Below are positions 1 to 7,799 of a stretch of 64,000 bases of DNA, piece after piece; positions within the stretch are counted from its first letter, which is position 1; every line of letters starts with the position of its first letter. The stretch is from the NCBI RefSeq assembly GCF_008014675.1, contig NZ_VOXD01000003.1:62001-126000 (forward strand), in the 5' to 3' direction. The stretch comes from Neolewinella aurantiaca (GTDB taxonomy: Bacteria > Bacteroidota > Bacteroidia > Chitinophagales > Saprospiraceae). The position numbers and the translations under genes are program-made. Below the pieces are notes generated by a model, which saw only the letters and a list, made by a program, of their open reading frames with translations, was not told the DNA's origin and searched no databases.

Positions 1-1635
1 TCCTTCGAGAACGGGGAATGGACCTGGTCGCAAACCTTCAGTGTACCCAACGCTACCGGACTCGCCCTGTTTGCCGACCACCTGAACCTGCCCGAAGGCG
101 GCCACCTGACCCTGGAAAATGAACACGGCAGCCAGGGGCCTTTTACCCAGGCGGATGCCAGTAGAAAAGCCCGGTTGTTTACCGATTTTCTGCCCGGCGA
201 TAAGGTTACCCTGACCTACCGCGGCCCGCTGCCAGAGACTACTCCTTTCCACCTCTGGCGAATGGACCACGTTTACCGCCCGGACCGCTGGAAGAATCCT
301 TTCGACAAAGATTTCGGTGATGCTAATTCCTGCCACGTCAACGCAAACTGTGCGGAGGGTGACGGTTGGGACGATGAAAAATCCGGCACCGGCCGCATCA
401 ACCTCGTTGTGGCTGAAGGTGTAGGTTTCTGCTCCGGCAACCTGATCAATAATACGGCGCAGGATGGCCGCCCTTACCTGCTGACGGGCTTTCACTGCAT
501 GGACGGGTTCACCCCGCTTTACGACCTCTGGTCAGTAGACTTCGGCTACACCAGCCAGGACTGCAACAACCCGACCGAAGAGCCCGTGCCTACCAAATAC
601 ATCGGGGTGGAATTCCGGGCTGGCCTGCAGGCCACCGATTTCATGCTGCTGGAGATTATGGATGAGGACTTCACCGCCGCAGATCATTACTTCGCGGGCT
701 GGGACCGCTCTGCCGGTGGTGTCTCCGGTCTGATTACCCATTTTCATCATCCCTTTGGCGACATCCAGAAAATCGGAGTTTCGGACGCGCAGGGTATGCC
801 TATTCTGAACAACCAGATCACCTGGAACAGTGGGGTAGTGACGCCTCCCCGCCACCACTTTACGATGGATTACGCCACGGGAACCTTCGAGGTAGGCTCC
901 TCCGGAAGTTGCTACTTCGATGAGGATCACCGGATACGGGGAACCCTCAACGGCGGCAACTCCAACTGCCCGGGTAACAGCGAGGCGTTCGTCGGTCGTT
1001 TCCACCTGAGCTGGGATACCGGAACGGCAGACAGTACCCGCCTTCAGTCCTGGCTGGACCCTCTGGGGACAAACCCCATGACGCTGGACGGAGAGAACCT
1101 GCTGACGAAGCGTTTTGTCAAAGGCACCGTCTCCCTTGCTGGAGCGCCGGCTGCGGGCGTAGACATAACCTACCAGTGGGCAACAGGAAGCGTAACCTAC
1201 ACTACCGACGCAGACGGGCGTTACTACGGTGAACGGCCTGCGGAAGAGGCCACTTTTGCCATAAGCGGAGTTTATGCCGAAGATGGTTCCCTCACCAACG
1301 GTGTAGACGTAGGCGACCTGATCAGCATCCGGCGGGATATCCTCGGCCTCGATACCCTAAGCCCGGCCGAACGCCTTGCCTCAGACTCAAACAATTCGGG
1401 AACCACCAGAGTATCCGACATTACCCACATTACCCGTGTGATTCTGGAGGTGGATGATTGGCGTGGCCGGCCCAACTGGCTGGTAATGCCCTTTGGGTTT
1501 CCGATTGATCCTACCCCGGTTAATCCTGAAACACCCATCGGGATTTCTTTGAACAACCGCGCCGTGCAGGAGGTAGAAGTGAATTTCTACCTGCTCAAAA
1601 CCGGAGACGCTAACGGCAGTGCAGGAAATGAATAG
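1..1635 (+). CDS. Secreted trypsin-like (lysyl endopeptidase-type) serine protease, 5' end outside window
   Basis: The frame is open from base 1, so the start and signal peptide lie upstream; 544 codons are visible. Trypsin-fold signatures are seen: the histidine in LLTGFHCMDG, the aspartate in ATDFMLLEI and the serine in GSSGSCYFD, with several paired cysteines. This is the S1 pattern of lysyl-endopeptidase-like proteins common in Bacteroidota. After the protease domain comes a carboxypeptidase-regulatory-like beta domain (from VKGTVSLAG), then a dockerin-like pair of segments (VDVGDLISIRRDILGL and VSDITHITRVIL). The protein ends at GDANGSAGNE. No type IX secretion C-terminal sorting domain is visible after the dockerin-like part. 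The substrate is unknown. Extracellular location is inferred from the disulfides and family. Confidence 0.8.
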   Translation, partial: SFENGEWTWSQTFSVPNATGLALFADHLNLPEGGHLTLENEHGSQGPFTQADASRKARLFTDFLPGDKVTLTYRGPLPETTPFHLWRMDHVYRPDRWKNPFDKDFGDANSCHVNANCAEGDGWDDEKSGTGRINLVVAEGVGFCSGNLINNTAQDGRPYLLTGFHCMDGFTPLYDLWSVDFGYTSQDCNNPTEEPVPTKYIGVEFRAGLQATDFMLLEIMDEDFTAADHYFAGWDRSAGGVSGLITHFHHPFGDIQKIGVSDAQGMPILNNQITWNSGVVTPPRHHFTMDYATGTFEVGSSGSCYFDEDHRIRGTLNGGNSNCPGNSEAFVGRFHLSWDTGTADSTRLQSWLDPLGTNPMTLDGENLLTKRFVKGTVSLAGAPAAGVDITYQWATGSVTYTTDADGRYYGERPAEEATFAISGVYAEDGSLTNGVDVGDLISIRRDILGLDTLSPAERLASDSNNSGTTRVSDITHITRVILEVDDWRGRPNWLVMPFGFPIDPTPVNPETPIGISLNNRAVQEVEVNFYLLKTGDANGSAGNE

Positions 1636-1725
1636 GGTAGAAGAGCTACACTACCGTTAATAGCAGGGTGTTCCGGTTGGCCTTATGGTTCTTCTTCACT
1701 CTACATTTACAACATTAGGGTTGCC

Positions 1726-1781
1726 CCCCTCTCCTTCGGAGAGGGGCTGGGGGTGAGGTTACGAGCGTAGCGAACAAAGCC
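1726..1781. repeat. Dispersed intergenic repeat, family 2, copy 1
   Basis: A perfect 9-bp hairpin (CCCCTCTCC, loop ttc, GGAGAGGGG; 1726-1746) is followed by CTGGGGGTGAGGTTACGAGC and GTAGCGAACAAAG. A related sequence lies at 6683-6783, where GGGGTGAGGTTAAGAACGGA is recognisable. It sits between the convergent protease and cydB genes and could also act as a terminator stem, but no U-tract follows on either strand. The rest of 1636-1823 shows nothing further. Confidence 0.6.
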
Positions 1782-1823
1782 GCCCGAATCCGTTACCGGC
1801 AGGAGCAATTAAGCGGGCTACCA

Positions 1824-2924
1824 TTAATAGCTGTGCTCATCCAGCTGGACCTTACCCCAAAAGGTCTTGTACACAAAAGCCGTGTAGCCCACCGCCAGCG
1901 GGCCACCAATTGCCACAAAGATGAGCATGATGCTGATGGACTTATCGGAAGCTACTCCGTTATACACCGTAATGCTGTTACCCGCTCCGCTGGTGTCCAG
2001 AATGATGGTAGGGTAGAGCTCTATTGCTACTGTGATCAGTAACAGCCCAACGGTGATTGAGCTGAAGACGAACGCTTTTAGGTAGTTGCGCTTACTGATT
2101 TGCCGGGGAATGTTAGCGATGGCCAGGATCGCTAAAACGGGAACTCCGAAGAGAGCTACGTTGTCCTTCACTCCGTCAGACATGTGCGGGATGTACAAAA
2201 GAGTATACAGCGTAGTGATGATGAAGAGAATGATGAAGGCAATGATTGACCTTTGGAGCAAGTGATTGACCTTAGTGAACAGTTTGTCTTCTGTTTTCAT
2301 GGACAAGTAGATCGCGCCGTGCATCATAAACAGTGCCAGCGTAGTGAAGCCGACCAGAATTGCGAAGGGGTTGAGGAAACTCAACCAGCTGCCGGTAAAC
2401 TCGTAATTATCGTCGAGCGGCATGCCCAGCAGAACGTTGCCGAGGACAACACCCAGAAGAAATGCGAGCATAGTGCTGGAGAAGCTGTAGCTGACATCCC
2501 ACATTTGCCGCCACCATTTCATGGGTTCTTTACTTCTGAACTCGATACTGATGGCCCGGAAGATGAGCATGAAGAGGAACAGCATCAGCGGGATGTACAT
2601 CGCTGAAAAGAGGCTGCCATACACGACCGGGAAACCGGCAAAGAGGGTTCCTCCCCCAATTACCAGCCACACTTCGTTGCCGTCCCAAACGGGTCCGACG
2701 GCGTTGAGGGCAATTCGGCGACTTTTCTCCTTTCTGAAAAACAGGTGCCAGGCACCTGCACCGAGATCGAACCCGTCCAGAATACCGTAGCCCGTAAACA
2801 CCGCGCCTACCACCATGAACCAGAGGGTAGGGTAGTCGATACCGGCAACGGTGGAATGGCCGGAGACAGGGTCTGTGCCGCAGGCGGTAAGCAGAAGGAA
2901 TGATAGTAAAATCAGGTACTTCAT
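1824..2924 (-). CDS. cydB: Cytochrome bd oxidase subunit II with a lipoprotein-like N-terminus
   Basis: Subunit II of the quinol-oxidising cytochrome bd terminal oxidase in the inner membrane. The hallmark TM1 sequence GYGILDGFDLGAG, the conserved GPVWDGNEVWL and about eight hydrophobic segments are visible. The ATG at 2924 is preferred because GGAGG lies 11 bases upstream, rare in this phylum; the TTG two codons earlier is less likely. From this start the protein begins MKYLILLSFLLLTACGTDP, a convincing type II signal peptide with lipobox LTAC. It precedes TM1 by about 15 residues, whereas canonical CydB starts almost directly at TM1. Downstream of cydA by 81 bp, so the two are presumably co-transcribed. 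Whether the extra N-terminus is cleaved and lipidated is unknown. Confidence 0.95.
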   Translation of the reverse strand: MKYLILLSFLLLTACGTDPVSGHSTVAGIDYPTLWFMVVGAVFTGYGILDGFDLGAGAWHLFFRKEKSRRIALNAVGPVWDGNEVWLVIGGGTLFAGFPVVYGSLFSAMYIPLMLFLFMLIFRAISIEFRSKEPMKWWRQMWDVSYSFSSTMLAFLLGVVLGNVLLGMPLDDNYEFTGSWLSFLNPFAILVGFTTLALFMMHGAIYLSMKTEDKLFTKVNHLLQRSIIAFIILFIITTLYTLLYIPHMSDGVKDNVALFGVPVLAILAIANIPRQISKRNYLKAFVFSSITVGLLLITVAIELYPTIILDTSGAGNSITVYNGVASDKSISIMLIFVAIGGPLAVGYTAFVYKTFWGKVQLDEHSY

Positions 2925-2935
2925 GTTCAATTTTT

Positions 2936-2940
2936 CCTCC
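2936..2940 (-). promoter_or_regulatory. Shine-Dalgarno sequence of cydB
   Basis: GGAGG on the minus strand, 11 bases before the ATG at 2924. It decides the start and therefore the reality of the lipoprotein-like N-terminus of CydB. Most genes in this window have no recognisable Shine-Dalgarno sequence. Confidence 0.6.
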
Positions 2941-3005
2941 CCGACGATCGCTTTCCTGAGAGAAGGACAGCATTGGGGATGTGATGAAAAACGGGTAAGC
3001 GTGTT

Positions 3006-4388
3006 CTAAATCTGGTCGCCGGCAACGCGGGCGATGTTTTCCTGAAGCGGTCGGTCGTCGATGTCGCTCTCATCGTACGGGCCGTGCTTTATTTTTTTGT
3101 TGAGCAGGTACAGGAACAGGGCCAGCAGAATAACGTAGATGATGGTGAAGCCGATCAGCGAGAACAAGACCTGGTTTGCGGTTACCACGTTGGAGAGGGC
3201 ATCGGAGGTGCGGAGCAAACCGTACACCACCCAGGGTTGGCGGCCCATCTCGGCGGCATACCAGCCGAACTGGTTGGCCATTTGCGGAAGGACAACGGCG
3301 AAGACGAAGGCCCACAGCAACCAGCGTTGCTCAAAGAGGGTGCCCCGCCACCAGTAGAAACAGGCGAGCAGGGTAAGACCGATCAGCGTCATCCCGATGG
3401 CGACCATGAGATGGTAGAACTGGAAAACAGCGTTGACCTGGCCCGGGCGGTCTTCTTCGGGGAAGGCGTTCAGGCCAGTGACGGGGGCGTCGAAGTCTTG
3501 CTCGAGCAGGAAGCCGAGCCCTCCGGGTACCTTGATGCCCGTGGTGGTTTGCGATTCTTTATCGACCCAGCCCATGATGTACATATCGGCGGGGCCTTCG
3601 GCGTCGAAGTGGCCTTCCATTGCGGCCAGTTTGGCGGGTTGGTGCTCAGCTACGTACTCGGCACTGCGGTGACCGGTAAAGAGTTGGCTGAGGGAGAAAA
3701 CAGTCGCAACGGCCAGGGCTATTTTAAAGGCTTTGCGAGACAGGTCGACGTAGCGTCCGCGCAGTAAGTAATAGGCGTGAACACTGAGCACCAGAAAGGC
3801 TCCGGCGAGGAAAGCACCGATCCAGACGTGGGTAAGCCGGTCTACACTGCTGGGGTTGAAAACCATCGCCCAGAAGTCCACGATTTCGGCTTTGGCCTGA
3901 ATGCCCTCTCCAACAATCTTATAACCGGTAGGGGTTTGTTGCCAGCTGTTGGCGACCGTGATCCAGACGGCTGAAAACATTGAGCCCAGGAAAACACCGA
4001 TCGTTGAAATGAAGTGAACCCGAGAGCTGACCCGGTTCCAGCCGAAAAGAAGGATGCCCAGAAAGCCACTCTCCAGAGCGAAAGCGAAGATGCCCTCGGC
4101 AGCCAGTGCGCTACCGAAAATATCACCGACGTAGCGTGAATAAGTGGCCCAGTTGGTACCGAACTCGAACTCCATCACAATGCCGGTAGCGACGCCGATA
4201 CCGAAAGTGAGGGCGAAAATACGCGTCCAGAACCTGGTCATATTCTCGTAGACTTTATTACCTGTGCGGAGGTAAAGGCCCTCCATAATTACCATCAGTA
4301 AGCCCAACCCGATACTCAGGGGCGGGTATATGTAATGGAAAGCTATGGTGAAGGCGAATTGGATTCTTGCTAGAATTTCGACGTCCAT
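3006..4388 (-). CDS. cydA: Cytochrome bd ubiquinol/menaquinol oxidase subunit I
   Basis: Haem-bearing subunit I of cytochrome bd, 460 residues. Likely haem ligands or haem-site acids match the E. coli pattern: H18 (IAFHYIYPP), E99 and E106 ([14 protein letters not shown]), H187 (LTHVWIG) and a methionine near HLMVAIGM. The Q-loop core [10 protein letters not shown], with its conserved lysine and glutamate, is present. The Q-loop is the short type, which accounts for a length below the roughly 520 residues of E. coli CydA. It is followed 81 bp later by cydB. Cytochrome bd oxidases are known to be relatively insensitive to sulfide, which fits the neighbouring sulfide-oxidation genes. No GTGATnnnnATCAC box was found upstream, so it is probably not under the same control as sqr. 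Confidence 0.96.
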   Translation of the reverse strand: MDVEILARIQFAFTIAFHYIYPPLSIGLGLLMVIMEGLYLRTGNKVYENMTRFWTRIFALTFGIGVATGIVMEFEFGTNWATYSRYVGDIFGSALAAEGIFAFALESGFLGILLFGWNRVSSRVHFISTIGVFLGSMFSAVWITVANSWQQTPTGYKIVGEGIQAKAEIVDFWAMVFNPSSVDRLTHVWIGAFLAGAFLVLSVHAYYLLRGRYVDLSRKAFKIALAVATVFSLSQLFTGHRSAEYVAEHQPAKLAAMEGHFDAEGPADMYIMGWVDKESQTTTGIKVPGGLGFLLEQDFDAPVTGLNAFPEEDRPGQVNAVFQFYHLMVAIGMTLIGLTLLACFYWWRGTLFEQRWLLWAFVFAVVLPQMANQFGWYAAEMGRQPWVVYGLLRTSDALSNVVTANQVLFSLIGFTIIYVILLALFLYLLNKKIKHGPYDESDIDDRPLQENIARVAGDQI

Positions 4389-4458
4389 TTCTTATGCTTT
4401 TTATTATTCCAAAACGCAATAAAACGACTCACGGTAAAGTGACAGGACTTGTCCGGGA

Positions 4459-4490
4459 TAAATATAAACTATTGGTTAAATCCAACCAAT
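4459..4490 (-). promoter_or_regulatory. Candidate cydA promoter with inverted repeat
   Basis: On the minus strand TATATTTA (4459-4466) differs by one base from the TAnnTTTG -7 element. Just upstream lies a perfect inverted repeat ATTGGTT-aaatcc-AACCAAT (4471-4490). The position suits an operator for cydAB, but no regulator is identified, and the spacing differs from the GntR operators further along. Confidence 0.35.
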
Positions 4491-4528
4491 CCGGATATTA
4501 AAACATAGCCGGATAACCTGGTGTGTCT

Positions 4529-4575
4529 CCTGCGCCCGCGCAGAATAATTATTATCCGGCGCGGACGCAGGTGCA
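4529..4575. repeat. GC-rich 18-bp element, hairpin pair (cydA upstream)
   Basis: A full copy on the minus strand (4558-4575, TGCACCTGCGTCCGCGCC) faces a partial copy (4529-4541, TCCTGCGCCCGCG) across an A/T-rich loop, making a hairpin with one mismatch. It belongs to the dispersed family described at 10441-10489. Confidence 0.75.
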
Positions 4576-4589
4576 GTAACTGTTGGGGG

Positions 4590-4674
4590 CGCAAACCAGA
4601 TTGTCGCTCAACCCCCTCCCAGCCTCCCCACACCGCTGCGCTGGGGAGGAGCAATCGCGACAATCTGGTTTGCG
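4590..4674. repeat. MITE-like element with 18-bp terminal inverted repeats
   Basis: Perfect 18-bp inverted repeats CGCAAACCAGATTGTCGC (4590-4607) and its complement (4657-4674) enclose an inner hairpin CCTCCCCA/TGGGGAGG (4623-4649). The 85-bp unit is intergenic between DUF983 and cydA and encodes no protein. It may be a miniature non-autonomous element, or a large hairpin ending the DUF983 transcript. Confidence 0.55.
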
Positions 4675-4707
4675 ACCATTGTTGGAGAGATCGTTGGGAC
4701 AATAAAA

Positions 4708-5100
4708 CTATTTCCCCTGAGCCATCGCTGCCTTTTCCGGCCGGAACCCCACAATGAGGTTGAGCCAGAACGCACGCGCAAAGCGAAACCACCAAACGAA
4801 AAATACACCGACGAGTAACATCAACCACCCGAAGGAAGCCGCAAGGCTGAGGTCTAATACCCAGTGCAGGATCATCACGAAGCCCATGATGATGAAGGCG
4901 GAGAAAATGTAGGACATAAACATTGCACCGTAGTAAAAACCCGGTTCCGGATAAAAATTAGCATCACACTTCGGGCAACGCTCGTTCATCTCGAAGGGCT
5001 TATTGAAACTGAATGCTCCGGTGGGAAACATATCTCCCTCGTGGCACTCGGCACATTTGTGGCTGAACATTGCTTCGGCGTCTTTGGTCCATTGTGGCAT
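4708..5100 (-). CDS. DUF983 family zinc-ribbon membrane protein
   Basis: 130 residues from the ATG at 5100. Two CxxC pairs (C16/C19 in CAECHEGD and C42/C45 in CPKCDANF) form a probable metal-binding ribbon. They are followed by the family signature PEPGFYYGAMFMSY and two or three membrane segments. The frame stays open further upstream, but that part overlaps the operator at 5183-5196 and the -7 element at 5152-5159, so the downstream ATG is chosen; this gives a leader of about 45 bases. Function is unknown; DUF983 proteins are often found near respiratory genes. It is divergent from sqr and shares the same operator type, so it probably belongs to the sulfide response. Confidence 0.8.
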   Translation of the reverse strand: MPQWTKDAEAMFSHKCAECHEGDMFPTGAFSFNKPFEMNERCPKCDANFYPEPGFYYGAMFMSYIFSAFIIMGFVMILHWVLDLSLAASFGWLMLLVGVFFVWWFRFARAFWLNLIVGFRPEKAAMAQGK

Positions 5101-5151
5101 AGGTAGGTATTTTACGGAAGCCTGGGGCTTCCTTAACGTTTTTTGATGGAG

Positions 5152-5196
5152 CAAATATCCAACGCTTTCAGGCACATCGTTTGTGATGTTGATCAC
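5152..5196 (-). promoter_or_regulatory. DUF983 promoter with Crp-type operator
   Basis: The palindrome GTGATgttgATCAC (5183-5196) and, 23 bp away on the minus strand, GATATTTG (5152-5159, one mismatch to TAnnTTTG). The operator centre lies 34 bp from the centre of the -7 box, close to -41. This is one of four promoters in the block with identical spacing. Confidence 0.75.
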
Positions 5197-5267
5197 TTTC
5201 GGCACCTTTATTTTGTTTTACACCACTAAAATAGAAGGGATCAAACAGAAAGGAGAAATCCTCTATT

Positions 5268-5312
5268 GTGATCTTGATCACCGACACCCAGGGGAGAGAA
5301 GAGATAGCTTTG
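5268..5312 (+). promoter_or_regulatory. sqr promoter with Crp-type operator
   Basis: The perfect palindrome GTGATcttgATCAC (5268-5281) is separated by 23 bp from a perfect -7 element TAGCTTTG (5305-5312). Initiation would fall near 5319, about 20 bases before the sqr ATG. This rules out the in-frame GTG at 5268 as a start codon. Confidence 0.8.
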
Positions 5313-5339
5313 AGGCATTCTCACAATAACTTACCGATC

Positions 5340-6587
5340 ATGCACAATCATTATCAGGTACTTATCATCGGCGGCGGATCTGCCGGTATAATGGTAGCCT
5401 CTCAACTAATCGAACAGAAAAAGCAAACCAATGTCGCCATCATCGAACCGGCCGACACCCACTACTACCAACCCGCCTGGACGCTCGTTGGGGCAGGAAC
5501 TTACAATTACGACAAAACTTCCCGCCCGATGGCGGAAGTGATGCCGGAAAAAGCGATCTGGATTCAGGACAGCGCTACCGGTTTCGACCCGGACAACAAT
5601 ACCGTCTTCACCGCGCAAAGCGGTGAGGTCACTTACGATTACCTCGTGGTGGCACCTGGCCTTGCCTACGATCTGGATCTGGTGCCCGGCCTTGGCGAAG
5701 CTTTAGGTCAGGGCGTTGTGTGCAGCAACTACACCGACCCCAGACATACCTGGGAAGTGATTAAAAATTTTAAAGGCGGTACTGCCCTGTTCACCCAGCC
5801 AACCACTCCGATCAAGTGTGGCGGAGCGCCGCAAAAGATCATGTACCTCGCCGAAAGCCACTGGGCTAAGAGTGCGGTCAGTGCCAAGACGGATATAGTG
5901 TTCGCTACCGCAGGCACTATAATTTTCGGAGTTAAACCCATCGCTGAAACGCTGATGGAAGTAGTGAACCGCAAAGACATTAACCTGCGCTTCGGCTACC
6001 AGCTTAAAAAGGTAGACGGACCGAACCGGATTGCCTGGTACGCTTTTGCGGACCATATGAAAGAGCATAACCACAAAGACGTGGAAATCGAAAAAGACGG
6101 TGATCTGACGGGGATTCACTTCGATATGCTCCACACGGCGCCACCATCGGTGGCCCCTGAGTTTGTTCAGACTTCCACCTTAGTGAATCAGGCAGGCTGG
6201 CTGGATGTGAATAAAAACACCCTGCAGCACAGCAATTATAAAAATATCTTTGGCCTGGGAGATGTTGCCGGGCTGCCGACGGCAAAAACGGGAGCGGCGA
6301 TTCGTAAGCAGGTACCGATAGTAGTGGATAATATCGATTTACTCATTAACCATGATCGGATGGGGGCGAAGTCCTACAACGGTTATTCCTCGTGTCCTTT
6401 GGTAACTGACTATGGTAAGATGGTGCTCGCTGAATTCGACTACGAGAATAATTTCACACCAGACCCGAAACTCAGGCAGATGCTGATCAGTGATTCATCT
6501 AAGGAGCACTGGAGATTGTGGATGCTGAAAAAATATATTCTGCCTTATCTCTACTGGAATAAGATGATGAAGGGACTGGATGTGTAA
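5340..6587 (+). CDS. sqr: Sulfide:quinone oxidoreductase (type II-like)
   Basis: A 415-residue FAD enzyme of the inner-membrane face. It oxidises H2S to sulfane sulfur and passes electrons to the quinone pool. The FAD dinucleotide-binding motif is at VLIIGGGSAGI (residues 8-18). Three cysteines at 128 (VVCSNY), 160 (PIKCGGAPQK) and 352 (YSSCPLV) match the spacing of the redox cysteines known in SQR (about 124/156/347 in Aquifex). IFGLGDVAGLPTAKTGAA is the second FAD motif, and the C-terminus carries the usual amphipathic membrane anchor. The ATG at 5340 is chosen because the operator and -7 box occupy the upstream in-frame codons. The product sulfane sulfur would be handled by the PDO-like protein at 8895-10346, and the electrons could be used by the adjacent cytochrome bd. 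Confidence 0.93.
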   Translation: MHNHYQVLIIGGGSAGIMVASQLIEQKKQTNVAIIEPADTHYYQPAWTLVGAGTYNYDKTSRPMAEVMPEKAIWIQDSATGFDPDNNTVFTAQSGEVTYDYLVVAPGLAYDLDLVPGLGEALGQGVVCSNYTDPRHTWEVIKNFKGGTALFTQPTTPIKCGGAPQKIMYLAESHWAKSAVSAKTDIVFATAGTIIFGVKPIAETLMEVVNRKDINLRFGYQLKKVDGPNRIAWYAFADHMKEHNHKDVEIEKDGDLTGIHFDMLHTAPPSVAPEFVQTSTLVNQAGWLDVNKNTLQHSNYKNIFGLGDVAGLPTAKTGAAIRKQVPIVVDNIDLLINHDRMGAKSYNGYSSCPLVTDYGKMVLAEFDYENNFTPDPKLRQMLISDSSKEHWRLWMLKKYILPYLYWNKMMKGLDV

Positions 6588-6682
6588 CTACCCCGGATTT
6601 TAGATACGCTCTAAAATGTAGGCTGTTCTTCCTGAGGAGGATAGTACACCACCGTTTTTGGCCTTCTACGATCGTTGTTTTG

Positions 6683-6783
6683 CTCCCTCTCCTACGGACC
6701 TCCGAAGGAAGCCGCGCAGCGAGCACGAAGTACTGCGCAGCAAAAGGGGCCGGGGTGAGGTTAAGAACGGAGTGAGCAGAACC
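6683..6783. repeat. Dispersed intergenic repeat, family 2, copy 2
   Basis: CCCTCTCC, an inserted palindromic part (TTTTGCT 6679-6685 against AGCAAAA 6749-6755; GCGCAG against CTGCGC) and GGGGTGAGGTTAAGAACGGA. It resembles the copy at 1726-1781. The gap 6588-7029 otherwise holds only the terminator at 6855-6887; a small open frame here is a translation of the repeat. Confidence 0.5.
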
Positions 6784-6854
6784 GTGCAGAAAGCGTTAGG
6801 CCAGCACTCTATCAGAAGGAAAACCCTGGCTCTGAATATGAATAAAAAAAATAA

Positions 6855-6887
6855 AGCGCTCTCTGATCATTAGGATCAGAGAGCGCT
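6855..6887 (-). terminator. Strong hairpin, terminator for the minus strand
   Basis: A 14-bp perfect stem AGCGCTCTCTGATC, loop attag, and its complement. On the minus strand it is followed by TTTATTTTTTTTATT, an excellent U-tract. On the plus strand it lies 270 bp after sqr and lacks a U-tract. No minus-strand gene ends immediately before it, so it may close a small antisense or non-coding transcript, or act bidirectionally for sqr. Confidence 0.7.
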
Positions 6888-7029
6888 GTTGTTCATAATG
6901 TAACTGTCGTAAAGAAGTATATAAGTCGAAAAAAGAACGAAAAACTATAAAGTGTTGTAATATCTTGGTGGCACCGCGAGTGCTACGATGCATGTTTTCA
7001 CAAATGTCTTACCATTTTAGGTTAATATG

Positions 7030-7045
7030 TGTAACCAGGGTTACA
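7030..7045. promoter_or_regulatory. Candidate autoregulatory Crp-family operator
   Basis: The perfect palindrome TGTAACcaggGTTACA ends 8 bases before the ATG at 7054. It keeps Crp/FNR geometry (4-bp spacer between 6-bp arms) but has TGTAA rather than TGTGA half-sites. Its position just ahead of the start codon suggests repression of the regulator gene itself. Confidence 0.55.
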
Positions 7046-7053
7046 TTTATAGA

Positions 7054-7704
7054 ATGAAAATTACTGTTGAGCACCTGAGGCGAAATTTTCCTACCATTCA
7101 GGAGGACCCTTTACTGGAGGATATCGCCAGGCATGGTAAATTTTTCTCCTTTGAAAAAGACGTGACAATCCTCACGAATCAGCAATACATTGACTCTGTA
7201 CCGCTTATCATCAAGGGGGGAGTCAAAGTTGTACGGCACACGGAAGACAACAAGAGCCTTTTTCTTTACTTCCTCAACAAGGGGGAAATGTGTCCCGTTT
7301 CGCTTGTTGCAAGCACTAAGCGTGAGAGGAGTAAGGTTCAGGTGAAAACCGTTGCCCCTACCGAAATCATCTCTTTACCTCCCGAACGGGTGTACTTTTA
7401 TACACGCCGGTTCTCGGGGTGGAACGAATTTACGCTCGAGGCTTTTCGGATGAGGTTTAATGCGGTGCTATCCGCCTACGAAGGCATGGCCTTCGAGCCG
7501 ATGGAAGACCGGGTCATGGCTTACCTGAAAGGGATAAGCTCAATCTGTGAAAATGACTGCCTGTCGATCACGCACGATGAGTTGGCAATCGATCTGGGCG
7601 CATCGCGCGTCGGCATTTCCCGAATCCTGAAACGGCTGGAAAGCAATAATGTCCTGAATCTCGCCCGTGGCGAGATAACGCTGCTCGATCTCCAGTACTC
7701 CTGA
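7054..7704 (+). CDS. Crp/FNR-family transcriptional regulator (first copy)
   Basis: 216 residues: an N-terminal cyclic-nucleotide-binding-like beta barrel (about 20-115), a long dimer helix (about 120-155) and a C-terminal winged helix-turn-helix (HDELAIDLGASRVGISRILKR, about 174-194). The effector loop reads GEMCPVSL, with C80 where CRP has its cAMP-contact segment, so cAMP binding is unlikely. In the recognition helix the CRP pattern RExxxR is changed to RVxxxR. In E. coli CRP, replacing that glutamate is known to change preference at the G of TGTGA, and the palindrome in front of this gene has A there. The start is placed at 7054 because that palindrome lies upstream. It is convergent with the yeeE operon. 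Target genes are unknown. Confidence 0.85.
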   Translation: MKITVEHLRRNFPTIQEDPLLEDIARHGKFFSFEKDVTILTNQQYIDSVPLIIKGGVKVVRHTEDNKSLFLYFLNKGEMCPVSLVASTKRERSKVQVKTVAPTEIISLPPERVYFYTRRFSGWNEFTLEAFRMRFNAVLSAYEGMAFEPMEDRVMAYLKGISSICENDCLSITHDELAIDLGASRVGISRILKRLESNNVLNLARGEITLLDLQYS

Positions 7705-7739
7705 TGTCGGAGTTCTCTCGCACTGCCCGGTAAACAAAA

Positions 7740-7770
7740 CCGTTCTCAATACGACTCGTATTGAGAACGG
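7740..7770. terminator. Terminator between convergent Crp and yeeE genes
   Basis: A 14-bp perfect stem CCGTTCTCAATACG with loop act. On the minus strand it is followed by TTTTGTTT, so it best fits the end of the PDO-yeeE-yeeE operon. It also ends the plus-strand regulator gene 36 bp after its stop. Confidence 0.85.
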
Positions 7771-7799
7771 AATATGAAAGCTAAGCCACAGAAGTCAGA

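Noticed and set aside
5268-5270. GTG start for sqr
   Set aside because: This codon is part of the operator, and the -7 element lies downstream of it; the conserved FAD motif begins just after the ATG at 5340.
6658-6873. Small plus-strand open frame of 71 codons
   Set aside because: It translates the dispersed repeat and runs into a terminator stem.
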